Positions 27,991 to 38,035 of a stretch of DNA of 64,000 bases are shown here, one piece after another. Numbering within the stretch: the stretch's first letter is position 1; every line of letters starts with the position of its first letter. Source of the DNA: CAYQUC01 sp964514215 (GTDB lineage: Bacteria; Pseudomonadota; Gammaproteobacteria; UBA6429; Thiohalophilaceae); the NCBI GenBank assembly GCA_964514215.1, contig CAZEPW010000004.1, positions 46,249 to 110,248 of the forward strand, in the 5' to 3' direction. Below the pieces are notes generated by a model that was not told the DNA's origin, did no database searches, and saw only the letters and a list, made by a program, of their open reading frames with translations. Made by a program: the position numbers and the translations under genes.

Positions 27991-28884
27991 GTGGAACAAG
28001 ACTTAATCAAACAACTGGAAGATACCGGTAATTATCATGTCATTAAACGCTTTGAACCGGTAGCGTTTTATCATCAAGTCGCTAATCCTGATGATAATCT
28101 CGAACTGCGTAAGTGCATTTTTTTAGATGTTGAAACAACCGGGCTTAGTCATACTGAGGATAAAGTGATCGAGCTAGCGATGGTGCCATTTGAATACGAT
28201 GCCGATGGTAATATTTATAATGTGTTGCCGGCTTATAATGGCTTTCAAGATCCGGGGATGCCAATTCCAGAAAAAATTACTGAATTAACCGGCATCACTG
28301 ATGATATGGTGAAAGGCCAATCTTTAGACATGGTGACCATCAGTAACATGTTATCTGATTGTGTTCTCGTTATTGCTCATAATGCGCGTTTTGATCGCCC
28401 TTTTATGGAATCGGTAAGTGATGAATTCAAAGACAAGTATTGGGCTTGTTCGATAGCCGATGTTGATTGGAGTGCTGAAGGTTTTGGTAGTAGTAAGTTG
28501 GAATTTTTAGCCTATCAATTTAAATTTTTTTATGAAGCGCATCGGGCGGTTATTGATTGCCAGATTGGCATTCATATTTTAACGCAAACTTTACCAAAGT
28601 CTGGTGGAAATGCGTTGCAATTATTATTATCGTCTGCACGACGTACTGATTATCGTCTTTGGGCAAAAGGTGCACCGTTTGATAAAAAAGATGAGTTACG
28701 CAAACGGGGGTATCGATGGGCTAATGGTGATGATGGTGGCTTTAAAGCGTGGTATTTAGATTTACCCGAATCAGAACTCGATGCAGAATACGATTATTTA
28801 AGTGAAAGTATTTTTAATCGAACGATTTCCGATCTACCGACTAAAAAATTAACGGGTAAGCTACGTTATTCTAGTCGAATATAA
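27991..28884 (+). CDS. DEDD-type 3'-5' exonuclease
   Basis: A 297-residue exonuclease related to the epsilon subunit of DNA polymerase III. Exo I is FLDVETTGLSH (Asp46, Glu48), Exo II is IAHNARFDRPFMES, and Exo III is HRAVIDCQIGIHIL. The C-terminal third, after the nuclease domain, contains RLWAKGAPFDKKDELRKRGY, a short module seen in proteins of this subgroup. I chose the GTG at 27991, since TTAGGA lies eight bases before it; the TTG at 27985 is too near. DNA or RNA as substrate cannot be decided by sequence. Confidence 0.85.
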   Translation: MEQDLIKQLEDTGNYHVIKRFEPVAFYHQVANPDDNLELRKCIFLDVETTGLSHTEDKVIELAMVPFEYDADGNIYNVLPAYNGFQDPGMPIPEKITELTGITDDMVKGQSLDMVTISNMLSDCVLVIAHNARFDRPFMESVSDEFKDKYWACSIADVDWSAEGFGSSKLEFLAYQFKFFYEAHRAVIDCQIGIHILTQTLPKSGGNALQLLLSSARRTDYRLWAKGAPFDKKDELRKRGYRWANGDDGGFKAWYLDLPESELDAEYDYLSESIFNRTISDLPTKKLTGKLRYSSRI

Positions 28885-28906
28885 TGTTGTTAGGTGAACA
28901 TAAACA

Positions 28907-29377
28907 GTGAAGATCCGAAATCTAGAAAGTGGTGAAGAAGCTCTGATATGGGAACTTTTTTGTTCAACAATACATAACGTCAATATCCAAGACTATAACG
29001 AAGCTCAAATAAATGCGTGGGCACCAAAGGACTTAGACGAAAGTATATGGACGATGAAATTCCAATCGATTAAACCGTTCGTTGTCGAAGTTGATAGCAG
29101 TATTGTCGGATATTCTGATTTGCAGTCTAACGGACTTATTGATCATCTATTCGTACACTACCAATGGCAGCGTAGAGGAGTCGGAAAATCATTGATGAAA
29201 GAGATCGAAAAACGAGCCGTGAAAAATAATATTGCTACGCTAGAAACTCGTGCAAGTGTTACGGCGCGTCCATTTTTTGAAGCACAAGGTTTCACTGTAG
29301 CGTTCGAGCAGCTACTAGAAGTGAGAGATCAAAAACTTAAAAACTATGTCATGCGACGGAAAGTACCGTGTACCTAG
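28907..29377 (+). CDS. GNAT-family N-acetyltransferase
   Basis: A 156-residue acetyl-CoA-dependent acetyltransferase. The acetyl-CoA binding motif A is WQRRGVGKSLMKEIEKRA, preceded by the beta strand LIDHLFVHYQ. The C-terminal ARPFFEAQGFTVAFEQ is the usual motif B region. It starts with GTG at 28907, with AGGTGA at 28892-28897. Codon use looks a little less AT-biased than its neighbours and it is followed by a 313-bp gene-free stretch, which could hint at an acquired gene, but this is weak. Acceptor unknown. Confidence 0.82.
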   Translation: MKIRNLESGEEALIWELFCSTIHNVNIQDYNEAQINAWAPKDLDESIWTMKFQSIKPFVVEVDSSIVGYSDLQSNGLIDHLFVHYQWQRRGVGKSLMKEIEKRAVKNNIATLETRASVTARPFFEAQGFTVAFEQLLEVRDQKLKNYVMRRKVPCT

Positions 29378-29690
29378 CAAAAGCTCAAGTGGGATTATTT
29401 TTTAATTACAAATAAAGCGGCATAGTCGGAAACGATTTATCATTAGCAGGTTAAACATGGATGTCGATTAAAAAGCCAACCGGCATGATGTTTTTTTAAA
29501 TGGCATGGCCTTAAAATCCCCGTCACTTCCGTATGCTCTTAACGGCAGTCTACTTGCACGGAAATCTTTATTCACCACATTTATATAGCACAGTTTAATT
29601 TTTGGATGTATATTAGCTTAATAATATAGTTTTTAAATTCGTATCATATCGATAAACTACTGATATATATGATATAAATGGTAAAGAAAA
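29378..29690. other. Spacer without a recognisable gene
   Basis: This 313-base stretch between the acetyltransferase and YajD genes has no good open frame. It contains a separated 6-bp inverted repeat (TTCCGT at 29527-29532, ACGGAA at 29558-29563) and a run of seven T near 29490. The base composition around 29500-29560 is less AT-rich than its surroundings and may be remnant coding DNA. No RNA gene is recognised. Confidence 0.4.
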
Positions 29691-30089
29691 ATGTCAAAAC
29701 GTGAAAGACAAGCAGGTGAGGCGATTGATACTGCTAAACTCGATAAATTAGTCGCTGATACTCGCCGTGCAATTGATAAGCGTCAAGAAGGTTATCGAGA
29801 GCAATCGTTGAAATTACATCCGTGGATTTGTGGCCGCTGTGGGCGAGAATTTATTCGAAAAAACTTACACGAATTAACGGTACATCATAAAGATCACAAT
29901 CATGATAATAATCCCAGTGATGGCAGTAATTGGGAAAACCTCTGTTTATTTTGTCATGATAATGAGCATCAAAAATTTGTGGATAAAATACGGGGGTTTC
30001 AAAGTTTGGATACCAGTAGCGCTGAACCTGCTACCTTTAGTCCGTTTGCGGGTTTAGCCGATATGATGAACAACGATAACAAAAAATAA
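29691..30089 (+). CDS. yajD: HNH nuclease family protein YajD
   Basis: A 132-residue protein with a zinc-stabilised HNH fold: WICGRCGREF (Cys47, Cys50), then LTVHHKDHNHDNNP (His65, His66) and NWENLCLFCHDNEH (Asn80, Cys85, Cys88, His89, His93). This matches the small YajD family, whose cellular role is not known. The N-terminal part is basic and helical (SKRERQAGEAIDTAKLDKL). The efpL gene starts 23 bases downstream, so they are probably co-transcribed. Confidence 0.88.
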   Translation: MSKRERQAGEAIDTAKLDKLVADTRRAIDKRQEGYREQSLKLHPWICGRCGREFIRKNLHELTVHHKDHNHDNNPSDGSNWENLCLFCHDNEHQKFVDKIRGFQSLDTSSAEPATFSPFAGLADMMNNDNKK

Positions 30090-30112
30090 TAACGAGTAAT
30101 TGGAGAATTAAA

Positions 30113-30688
30113 GTGCCTAAAGCAAGTGATCTAAAAACAGGAAGTGTGGTTGATATTAAAGGCATGCCTTATATAGTTAAAAAATTAGAAGCAAAAAGCC
30201 CGTCGTCGCGGGGTGCTGCAACATTATATAAAGTTCGTTTTATTAATTTACAAACCAAACAAAAGCTCGATGAGTCGTTTAAAGGCGATGATTTTTTAAA
30301 AGAAGCTGATTGTGAACGAACTCAAGTTCAATTTTCGTATAAGGATGGTGATCAATATACTTTTATGAATTCTGAAGATTATAGTCAGTATAGTATTAAT
30401 AGTGACAGCATTGAGGAATTAGTGCCTTATATCACTGATGGTTTAGATGGCATTACCGCATTATTATCGGATGGGGTATTACTTAGTATTGAATTACCAC
30501 AATCACTTAATCTTGAGATTGTGGATACGGCTCCGGGTATCAAAGGTGCAACTGCAACCGGGCGGACTAAACCGGCAACTTTAACAACCGGTTTAGAAAT
30601 TCAAGTGCCTGAATATTTAGAGCCGGGTGAATTAATTAAAATTAATACTACCACTGGAAAATTTATGTCACGTGCTAAGGAAGATTAA
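30113..30688 (+). CDS. efpL: Elongation factor P-like protein (YeiP/EfpL)
   Basis: A 191-residue EF-P paralogue that relieves ribosome stalling at proline-containing stretches. Three domains are visible: the KOW-like N-terminal domain with the tip loop SPSSRGAATLYK (Arg33 at the position modified in EF-P), the OB domain, and a C-terminal domain ending VPEYLEPGELIKINTTTG. The SRGAATLYK loop and the LEIVDTAPGIKGATATGRTKP segment separate YeiP from canonical EF-P. It starts with GTG at 30113 behind GGAG at 30102-30105. A strong palindrome follows the gene. Confidence 0.93.
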   Translation: MPKASDLKTGSVVDIKGMPYIVKKLEAKSPSSRGAATLYKVRFINLQTKQKLDESFKGDDFLKEADCERTQVQFSYKDGDQYTFMNSEDYSQYSINSDSIEELVPYITDGLDGITALLSDGVLLSIELPQSLNLEIVDTAPGIKGATATGRTKPATLTTGLEIQVPEYLEPGELIKINTTTGKFMSRAKED

Positions 30689-30779
30689 TTAACCTGAGGT
30701 TTGTGTAAAAAAATATTAGTCTAAACTCATAAGCTTGATGTTTTAACTTTGGATTCCGGTTCAAAATTTTACCGAAATG

Positions 30780-30808
30780 ACGGTTATTTTAAGTTTTAAA
30801 ATAACCGT
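30780..30808. terminator. Long perfect hairpin between converging genes
   Basis: A 13-bp perfect stem (30780-30792 with 30796-30808) around a three-base loop lies between the convergent efpL and SLC13 genes. Its position suggests a bidirectional terminator, though neither side has a long T run. Confidence 0.55.
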
Positions 30809-30841
30809 TATCCTGATGCAACCCTCAGGTGTATATTGAAT

Positions 30842-32773
30842 TTAATAAAATAATTTAAGCATTCCCAACATCACGAATAAAAATAATAATGTCATAATAC
30901 CACCGGCTTTTAAGAAGTCTTTAACGCTGTAACCGGCAGGACCCATTATTAAGGCATTCACTTGGTGGGTTGGAATCAAGAATGAGTTTGATGTCGCTAG
31001 TGCAACGGTTAATGCAAACAATGCCGGATCGGCACCAGTAATCCCTGCAACTTGTGCCTGAATTGCAATGTTAACCGCCAGCGGAACCAGTAACACCGTT
31101 GCCCCAACATTTGACATCACCAAGGTGAAGAACGTGGCTAAAATCGCAATGATTATTTGTAATACAAATGGGCTGACATCATTACCAACTAAGGCCAGTG
31201 TTTGTACTGCAATCCATTGGGCGGTTCCCGAGGTTTCTACTGCAACACCAAGTGGGATTAAACTTGCCAATAAAAATACGGTTTTCCAACTGACGGCCTC
31301 ATAGGCTTCATCCATACTTAATACACCGGTTAATATCATGCCTAATGCACCGGCAAATAATGCTATGGATAATCGCACATCAAGCATGACTAATACTAAA
31401 GCTAAAACTAAAAAGACCAAGGCGTGTATTACTTTATTGGGACGAGTTTCTTCATGCGGGTATTCTGTTGTCACAATAACAAAATTTGAATCTTTTTCTA
31501 ATTCGGCTAGTTGGTTCCAATTAACGTGACATATTAAGGTATCACCCCCCATTAAAGGAATATCCCGAACTTCGACTTGTTCGGTTTCAATTTCTTCATC
31601 ATTTTTATTTTTTTCTAATTTGATACCTTCTGAAATTGTTTCGTTTTGACGATGAATTGCCATTACCGTTAGTCCGTATATTTTACGCATGGCAATATCA
31701 CGGCATGATTTACCAACCACCGATGAACCCGGGGCGACAACAATTTCAGCAATACCCGATGTCGAATGACTTAATACCGGTAAAAAGACTTCAATATTTT
31801 TCTTACGTTCGGTTTTATATTTTTTGGCAAAGCGGTTTAATGCCCAGTTAGAAGCAATAATACCAATAATATCACCTTCTTTAATTTCAACATCATGCGC
31901 CAATCCCGAAGGAGCTAGTTTGAATCTATCACCCGATTTAATGGCAACAATACGCAGTCGGTTACCAATTTCAATTTCATCGAGTGTTTTGCCCAGTAGT
32001 AAACTATCGGCAGTAACGTGTAGCTCATTTAAAGCATAATCAACACCATAAATACGTTTAAGATAATCAACGGTACTTTCAGAACTGGTTAAAACTTTGT
32101 CTTTACCTGCGGGTAAAACATATCGCCCGGCGATCATAAAATATAAAATTCCGGTGATAATCATGGCTGCGCCAATCGGTGCAACTGAAAACATACTGAA
32201 GATATTCATTTTGGGTAAGCCTTGAGCCACCAGTGTTTCGTTTGAGGTCACAATTAAATCATTCAGTAAAATTAATGGGCTGGAACCAATCATGGTCATG
32301 GTGCCACCACAAATTGCACAAAACCCCATTGGCATTAATAACCGCGATAATGGAATTCCTGAACGCGCCGAGATACGACTTACAACGGGTAAGAATAACG
32401 CTGCGGCACCAACATTTTGCATAAAACTGGAAATGAAACCGACAGTGCCGGATATTATTGGGATAATGGTTTTCTCGGTGGTTCCACCAACACGCAAGAT
32501 AAAAGCGGCGACGACTCCCATTACCCCGGTTTTGTCGAGCCCGGCACCAATGATGATAACCGCGATGATCGAAATAACCGCATTACTACCAAAGCCATCA
32601 AACAGTTTAGAGGAATCGATTAAATCGGGAACGCCTGGAATAACGGTAGTCAGTCCTAAAAATACCATTACAATAATGGCGGCTACATCAACTCGAACAA
32701 CCTCAGAGACAAATAAATAGATGGTAAAGGCTAATATACTTAACACCCAAATCATCTCTACAGTTAATTCCAT
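30842..32773 (-). CDS. SLC13-family permease with RCK_C (TrkA-C) domains
   Basis: A 643-residue inner-membrane transporter of the divalent anion:sodium symporter group. Five or six membrane helices come first (starting MIWVLSILAFTIYLFVSEVV and including GSNAVISIIAVIIIGAGLDK). A cytoplasmic insert of two TrkA-C domains follows, roughly residues 210-420 (LLGKTLDEIEIGNRLRIVAI, then VVGKSCRDIAMRKIYGLTVM). A second membrane half ends the protein, with TVFLLASLIPLGVAVETSG and the conserved SNSFLIPTHQVNALI. The substrate could be sulphate, a dicarboxylate or another anion. An inverted repeat lies just upstream of its start. Confidence 0.88.
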   Translation of the reverse strand: MELTVEMIWVLSILAFTIYLFVSEVVRVDVAAIIVMVFLGLTTVIPGVPDLIDSSKLFDGFGSNAVISIIAVIIIGAGLDKTGVMGVVAAFILRVGGTTEKTIIPIISGTVGFISSFMQNVGAAALFLPVVSRISARSGIPLSRLLMPMGFCAICGGTMTMIGSSPLILLNDLIVTSNETLVAQGLPKMNIFSMFSVAPIGAAMIITGILYFMIAGRYVLPAGKDKVLTSSESTVDYLKRIYGVDYALNELHVTADSLLLGKTLDEIEIGNRLRIVAIKSGDRFKLAPSGLAHDVEIKEGDIIGIIASNWALNRFAKKYKTERKKNIEVFLPVLSHSTSGIAEIVVAPGSSVVGKSCRDIAMRKIYGLTVMAIHRQNETISEGIKLEKNKNDEEIETEQVEVRDIPLMGGDTLICHVNWNQLAELEKDSNFVIVTTEYPHEETRPNKVIHALVFLVLALVLVMLDVRLSIALFAGALGMILTGVLSMDEAYEAVSWKTVFLLASLIPLGVAVETSGTAQWIAVQTLALVGNDVSPFVLQIIIAILATFFTLVMSNVGATVLLVPLAVNIAIQAQVAGITGADPALFALTVALATSNSFLIPTHQVNALIMGPAGYSVKDFLKAGGIMTLLFLFVMLGMLKLFY

Positions 32774-32791
32774 GGCACTTTTTCCTCGATT

Positions 32792-32812
32792 TTGTCATTT
32801 AAAAAATGACAA
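32792..32812. promoter_or_regulatory. Inverted repeat upstream of the SLC13 gene
   Basis: TTGTCATTT and AAATGACAA form a perfect 9-bp inverted repeat around three A residues, ending about 20 bases before the transporter start codon. It could be an operator or a hairpin in the leader. Confidence 0.4.
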
Positions 32813-32997
32813 TTTTACCATGCACAAAATAATAAGCAATTCACAAAAATCTCATTGCTCTCTTAACTTATTGATTTTCAAATACTAACTTGAATAATAT
32901 GGGCTTTAATGAGGTTTTACTGTTTATCAACGATAAATAGAATATCATCGTGTTTTTGATAGATTTTAAGTACAAATAACCAAGAAGCTCAAAATAA

Positions 32998-34908
32998 ATG
33001 TTAAATTTTACCAATCTTGCTTTACGACGAGGCACCAAGGTTCTCTTACAAAATGTCACCGCCGCTTTCCAGAAACCACAGAAAATAGGCATTACTGGAG
33101 CCAATGGCGCTGGTAAATCAAGCTTGTTTGCGTTGATTCGAAACGAGCTGCATGTTGATGAGGGGGATTTTTATATCCAACCCAAGATAACCATTGCCCA
33201 TGTTGCGCAGGAAACGCCAGCCGTTAATATCGAGGCAATAGAGTATGTTAAAGATGGTGATATTGAATTACGCAACATTGAGCAAAAAATAGCACTTGCC
33301 GAAGAAAATGAAAATGGCACTGAATTAGCGCAATTATATTCCGATATGGAACATATTGATGGTTACACTGCCAATAGTCGTGCCGGACGATTATTACACG
33401 GGCTTGGTTTTAGGGCAGATCAAGAGCAAGTAAAGGTAACCGAATTTTCGGGGGGCTGGCGCATGCGACTGAATTTGGCTCAAGCATTGATGTGCCGTTC
33501 AGACTTATTATTACTCGATGAGCCCACCAATCATTTGGATTTAGAAACCGTCATCTGGTTAGAAGATTGGTTACGCAGTTATTCTGGTTTGTTGCTATTG
33601 ATTTCACATGATCGTGACTTTTTAGACAGCGTGGTATCTCACATAGCTCATATAGAACAAGCCGAATTAAAAGTGTACACCGGCAATTATTCCGATTTTG
33701 AAATTAGGCGTGCAGAGCAACTTGCTAACCAACAAGCGGCTTATGAGAAACAGCAAAAAGAAATTGCGCACATGCAAAGTTTTGTCGACCGTTTTCGTGC
33801 AAAGGCAACAAAAGCAAAACAAGCTCAAAGCCGGGTTAAAGCATTAGAACGCATGACGATTATCAGTCAGGCGCATATCGACTCACCATTTTATTTTCAT
33901 TTTAAAAAGTCAGCCAGTATTCCCAGCCCTATATTAAGCTTGGATGATTGTAGTGTTGGTTATTCCGATACGATGATTTTATCGAAAGTAAACTTAATCG
34001 CCAGTGAAGGTGATCGAATTGGCTTACTTGGGCACAATGGTGCCGGTAAATCAACACTGATAAAGTTGCTTGCTGGAGAATTAGCCGCCCAACAGGGATT
34101 AAGAATACCTGCTAAAGAAATTAATATTGGTTATTTTGCTCAACATCAACTAGAACAATTAGACGATAATGCCAGTCCATTATTACATTTACAACGAATT
34201 GATGCTAAAGCCACCGAAAAAGAATTAAGACAATATTTAGGTGGCTTTGCTTTTCGTAATGATATGGCAACATCAACCATCGCACATTTTTCCGGTGGCG
34301 AAAAAGCACGCTTGGTGCTTGCTATTTTAGTCTATCAAAAGCCAAACTTATTATTATTAGATGAACCGACCAATCATCTCGATCTCGAAATGCGCTATGC
34401 TTTAACCACTGCACTTCAAGAATTTGAAGGGGCAATGCTTATTGTATCGCATGATCGACACTTACTTCGAACCGTAACCGACAAGCTACTTTTGGTAGCC
34501 AATGGAAGAGTCGAAGATTTTAATGGCGATTTAGATGATTATCGGCAATGGGTTAAAGATCAGGAACGTGATATTACGGATAGCCGGGTTTATGATAAAA
34601 CTGCAATCTCGGATAACGGCTCAACTAAAAAACAAATAAGACAATCGGCCGCTGAACAACGTCAAAAAACCAAGCCATTACGAAATAAAATTAAAAAATG
34701 TGAAAATGAAATCGATAAATTAACCAAGATTAAAGAAACATTAGAATCTGTTTTGGCAGAAAGTGATATTTATGATGATAAAAATAAAGAAAAATTAAAA
34801 AAAATATTAGCCGAACAAATTGAAAATAGTAAACAGTTAAATTCTATTGAAGAACAATGGCTAGAAGCTAATGACGAACTTGAGACTATGGACATGGAGG
34901 CAGGTTAA
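32998..34908 (+). CDS. yheS: ABC-F ATPase YheS
   Basis: A 636-residue soluble protein with two ABC ATPase domains and no membrane part, belonging to the ABC-F group that acts on ribosomes. Walker A motifs are GANGAGKSS (34-42) and GHNGAGKST (345-353); signatures are FSGGWRMRLNLAQ and FSGGEKARLVLA; both domains have LLLLDEPTNHLDLE. The linker between them contains the long basic helical arm (RFRAKATKAKQAQSRVKALE). The C-terminal tail is a charged coiled coil (about 540-636), as in YheS. The DUF4153 gene follows after 54 bases. Confidence 0.93.
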   Translation: MLNFTNLALRRGTKVLLQNVTAAFQKPQKIGITGANGAGKSSLFALIRNELHVDEGDFYIQPKITIAHVAQETPAVNIEAIEYVKDGDIELRNIEQKIALAEENENGTELAQLYSDMEHIDGYTANSRAGRLLHGLGFRADQEQVKVTEFSGGWRMRLNLAQALMCRSDLLLLDEPTNHLDLETVIWLEDWLRSYSGLLLLISHDRDFLDSVVSHIAHIEQAELKVYTGNYSDFEIRRAEQLANQQAAYEKQQKEIAHMQSFVDRFRAKATKAKQAQSRVKALERMTIISQAHIDSPFYFHFKKSASIPSPILSLDDCSVGYSDTMILSKVNLIASEGDRIGLLGHNGAGKSTLIKLLAGELAAQQGLRIPAKEINIGYFAQHQLEQLDDNASPLLHLQRIDAKATEKELRQYLGGFAFRNDMATSTIAHFSGGEKARLVLAILVYQKPNLLLLDEPTNHLDLEMRYALTTALQEFEGAMLIVSHDRHLLRTVTDKLLLVANGRVEDFNGDLDDYRQWVKDQERDITDSRVYDKTAISDNGSTKKQIRQSAAEQRQKTKPLRNKIKKCENEIDKLTKIKETLESVLAESDIYDDKNKEKLKKILAEQIENSKQLNSIEEQWLEANDELETMDMEAG

Positions 34909-34962
34909 GGTTAAAGGTTTATTTTAATAATCAACATAATTTGAATTAGTGAGGATGTCAGC

Positions 34963-36813
34963 ATGTTATTTGGCTTGAATAATTTCACCAATGTTTTACC
35001 GGCAATTAAAATTACTGTGGCGCGTTTTCCATTTGCGTTGCTTAGTGCATTTCTAGCAAGCATAGTCTTGCTTGGGATAGTTCACGATATTGGAGTTTTA
35101 TCGCAACACCATAGCTTTAGATTGTTTTCAACTTTATTTTATGGTTCGTTGGCGCTGACATCACTAAAACTATTTGTTGAAAGCAATGATTGGTCTATTA
35201 CTAAACATAGTATTGCGGCAATTTTTTTGTTGTTAGTGATAAGCTATTTTTCGTGGTTTGTGATATACGAGCACGATAAAATCATCATGACATTTTTTTC
35301 TTTGGTTATTGTATTAAGCTTGTTTTTTTCAGCTTATATTAATAGACAAAGCAGTATAGCCTCTTTTTGGTTTTTTAATTATGAAACCGGAGTTGCTTTT
35401 TCTTATGCGCTGGTAGCTAGCGTGGTTTTAGGCGCTGGACTGTCGGTTAGTTTATTGAGCATCGATTATTTATTTGAAATTGATATGCCCAAAAATATTT
35501 ATGCTGATATTTGGTTGCTAACCTGGGGTGGTTTTTTCCCGGTTTATTTCTTATCGAATATTCCTACCGAGTTTGATTTTAAAGAAGAGCTATGTGATTT
35601 TCCAAGTGGTATTAGTTTTATTACTAATTATATATTTGTGCCCTTAATGTGGGCATATATGGCTATCCTTTATGCCTATTTCGTTAAAATAATATTTCAA
35701 TGGGAATTGCCGCGCGGTAACTTGGGCTCGGTTATCATTGTTTTTGGTACAATTGGCGTTTTAACTAAAATATTGTCTTATCCTATAAGAAATAATGGGA
35801 CACGATTATTAGTTATGTTTGATCGATACTTTTATTACGCCTTAATAGTCCCTATTATTTTATTAGCAATTGCGATTGGTATACGTCTTTCTGATTATGG
35901 CATAACCGAGTCGCGTTATGCGGTAGTATTATTAGGCCTTTGGTTGGCTATTATCATTGCGCTAACGGCAATTAAAAAAGATCGTTTTCATATTAAATAT
36001 ATTCCGATGATTTTTGCTGGCTTGGCCCTTTTTGCTTCATTTGGTCCTTGGGGAGCCGTTGCCATGTCAATTAACAGCCAGTTAAGTCGTTTTGAAGCAA
36101 CGATGCAGAAACATAATTTACTGGTTAATGGTCAAGCCGTTAAATTGCAAGGAAAATTATCATTTAGTGAACGCCAGCAGCTAAGTTCTTTGGCGGATTA
36201 TTTAATGGAAAATGAGCAGCGTCTTAATTATATAAAACCCATGTTTAAAACTTTAGTTGAACATTCAACTACACCTGAACTCGCATCAGGATTAAAAAGT
36301 TCGGCCTACGGTGGCGGGCGAAAAATATTTGAGTTGATGGGCATTGAACATGTTGCCAATTGGCAAGAATTCGATAAAATTCAGCGCTTTAATTATAAGA
36401 CAGACTTTAACAAAATATATCGAAAGTTGATTGATGTTAAAAATTATGATTTTATTGGTCAATTTTCGGGGTACTTTAAAATACGGCATTCGAGAACCCA
36501 AGAATATAGTTTTGTATACAATAATATTAAGCGAAATATCAGCATTTCACAAAATGATTTTAATGTTATTGTGCAAGTTGATAATGGCGAAGAATTAGTA
36601 TTTGCCATTAAGCCGATTGTTAAAAACTTACAGGCTCAAAATATAACGAAGATAGCAAAAAATAATATTGATAACCTTACGTTAATAAAGACTAATAACA
36701 AGGGCATTGAAGTGAAGTTATTATTCGATAGAATTGACGGCCATGTGTCAGATGACAAAACCATTACAATTAAGAACGTGAGTTATTTATTATTGCTTAA
36801 AATCAATAAATAA
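34963..36813 (+). CDS. DUF4153 membrane protein
   Basis: A 616-residue membrane protein with about ten to twelve spans in its first 370 residues (for example FPFALLSAFLASIVLLGIV and YFYYALIVPIILLAIAIGIRL, given in part) and a C-terminal non-membrane region of about 240 residues. The central phrases WGGFFPVYFLSNIP and NGTRLLVMFDRYFYYAL match the DUF4153 family as I know it. GAGGA at 34951-34955 supports the start. The function of the family is not established. The soluble tail contains RKIFELMGIEHV and repeated beta-like segments. It probably follows yheS on the same transcript. Confidence 0.7.
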   Translation: MLFGLNNFTNVLPAIKITVARFPFALLSAFLASIVLLGIVHDIGVLSQHHSFRLFSTLFYGSLALTSLKLFVESNDWSITKHSIAAIFLLLVISYFSWFVIYEHDKIIMTFFSLVIVLSLFFSAYINRQSSIASFWFFNYETGVAFSYALVASVVLGAGLSVSLLSIDYLFEIDMPKNIYADIWLLTWGGFFPVYFLSNIPTEFDFKEELCDFPSGISFITNYIFVPLMWAYMAILYAYFVKIIFQWELPRGNLGSVIIVFGTIGVLTKILSYPIRNNGTRLLVMFDRYFYYALIVPIILLAIAIGIRLSDYGITESRYAVVLLGLWLAIIIALTAIKKDRFHIKYIPMIFAGLALFASFGPWGAVAMSINSQLSRFEATMQKHNLLVNGQAVKLQGKLSFSERQQLSSLADYLMENEQRLNYIKPMFKTLVEHSTTPELASGLKSSAYGGGRKIFELMGIEHVANWQEFDKIQRFNYKTDFNKIYRKLIDVKNYDFIGQFSGYFKIRHSRTQEYSFVYNNIKRNISISQNDFNVIVQVDNGEELVFAIKPIVKNLQAQNITKIAKNNIDNLTLIKTNNKGIEVKLLFDRIDGHVSDDKTITIKNVSYLLLLKINK

Positions 36814-37059
36814 GCGGTGAGACTGTTAGTGATATTATTTTGTACTCATTTTAAATTATCATTTTAACTTTGATGCTGTAGACATAAACGTACAATGCTA
36901 ATAGATATATCTGAGTTTTTGTAATATTCTAATGTGTAATATTGTTATTTAAACGGATATTAAATTTACCATAATAAAAAATTTAATAATTGGCCTCAGG
37001 TTAATATTACAAAGTTTGATAGTTAATAATCACTTACGGATACGAGGATACTTAAATTT

Positions 37060-38010
37060 ATGTTTTCAAACAAATTCTTTAAACATGTTACTAACATCGC
37101 GCTGATTATCAGCAGTTTGTCTTTATTCGCGTGTGGTGGGGGTGAGGCTAATGATACGCCTATTACAATAGCACCCGCCTTAGATCCGATTACGATAAAT
37201 GCACTAAATGCTAAATTACTAGCAAAACAGGGTTACTCTGCGCTTACGCAATTAAGTGGCAAAACCTCAACACTGATTCAAACAGCACCATCGACGGCAA
37301 GCCTTTCTGTTGTTGATATAGCTAGTGCTAGCATTAATAATTTTAAATTAGCTCAAGCCGATGGTATCCCTCAAAATTGTACAATAGCTGGCACACGCAC
37401 TAGCTCTGATCTTACCGTTAGTCCAGTGATTATTACTTTTGATGCGTGTGATGATGGCACAACAACAATAGCGGGGCAGTTAACGATAACTGCACTAGCA
37501 GTTGTGATTGTGCCTAATTTTAACGGTACAATTGAATTTACGGATTTACAAATTACCGATAATGCTAATGATGTAACGGTTACATTGAGTGGTGCTGCAA
37601 CAGTAATCATTGCTACGCCTAGTGACGGAATTAGCACATTCACATTTAAAGGAACACTATTATCGGCTAAATCTGGGTTGGATACGGTATCATTTGAGAA
37701 CTTTACGATTACTCGAGAAACCAATCTTAATACCAATGAAATAACAGAATCAATTGATTATAGTTTTAGCAGTTCGCTTATTGATGGCTCATTAACTGTA
37801 GCAACAATTTTTCCGTTTAAAACCACTATTGGTATGTTATATCCATATCAAGGACAACTTGTGGTTATTGGCGCTCAAGGTTCAAAAGTTAGGTTAACGG
37901 TTAATAGTGGAACGGGTTTAGCAACTGATACTTTTACATTAGAGGTTGATCCTGACGGCAATGGTTATGATCCAATTTTAACTCAGGTATTTGCATGGAG
38001 TAGCTTATAA
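37060..38010 (+). CDS. Lipoprotein of unknown function
   Basis: A 316-residue predicted lipoprotein. The signal peptide ends LSLFAC with Cys25 followed by GGGEAND, a typical outer-membrane lipoprotein start. The rest is rich in Thr, Ser, Ile, Val and Asn with alternating hydrophobic residues, suggesting a beta-sandwich or beta-helix (IAGQLTITALAVVIV, VTVTLSGAATVII). Two further cysteines (TIAGTR preceded by NCTI, and FDACDDG) may form a disulphide. A Gly-Asn-Gly-Tyr segment near the end (DPDGNGYDP) looks calcium-binding-like. No family recognised. A strong terminator follows, so the gene is probably monocistronic. Confidence 0.7.
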   Translation: MFSNKFFKHVTNIALIISSLSLFACGGGEANDTPITIAPALDPITINALNAKLLAKQGYSALTQLSGKTSTLIQTAPSTASLSVVDIASASINNFKLAQADGIPQNCTIAGTRTSSDLTVSPVIITFDACDDGTTTIAGQLTITALAVVIVPNFNGTIEFTDLQITDNANDVTVTLSGAATVIIATPSDGISTFTFKGTLLSAKSGLDTVSFENFTITRETNLNTNEITESIDYSFSSSLIDGSLTVATIFPFKTTIGMLYPYQGQLVVIGAQGSKVRLTVNSGTGLATDTFTLEVDPDGNGYDPILTQVFAWSSL

Positions 38011-38035
38011 ACTTATCTAACCTGTAGTTAGCACT

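Noticed and set aside
29527..29563. Possible integron-type recombination site from the TTCCGT/ACGGAA repeat
   Set aside because: Core-site sequences and the expected imperfect arms are missing, and no integrase gene is present.
32292..32720. 142-codon plus-strand frame
   Set aside because: It is antisense to the SLC13 transporter gene, and its Thr/Ile/Pro-rich product shows no protein-like pattern.
37371..37736. 121-codon minus-strand frame
   Set aside because: It mirrors the Val/Thr-rich lipoprotein gene on the other strand; the lipoprotein has a lipobox and its own terminator.
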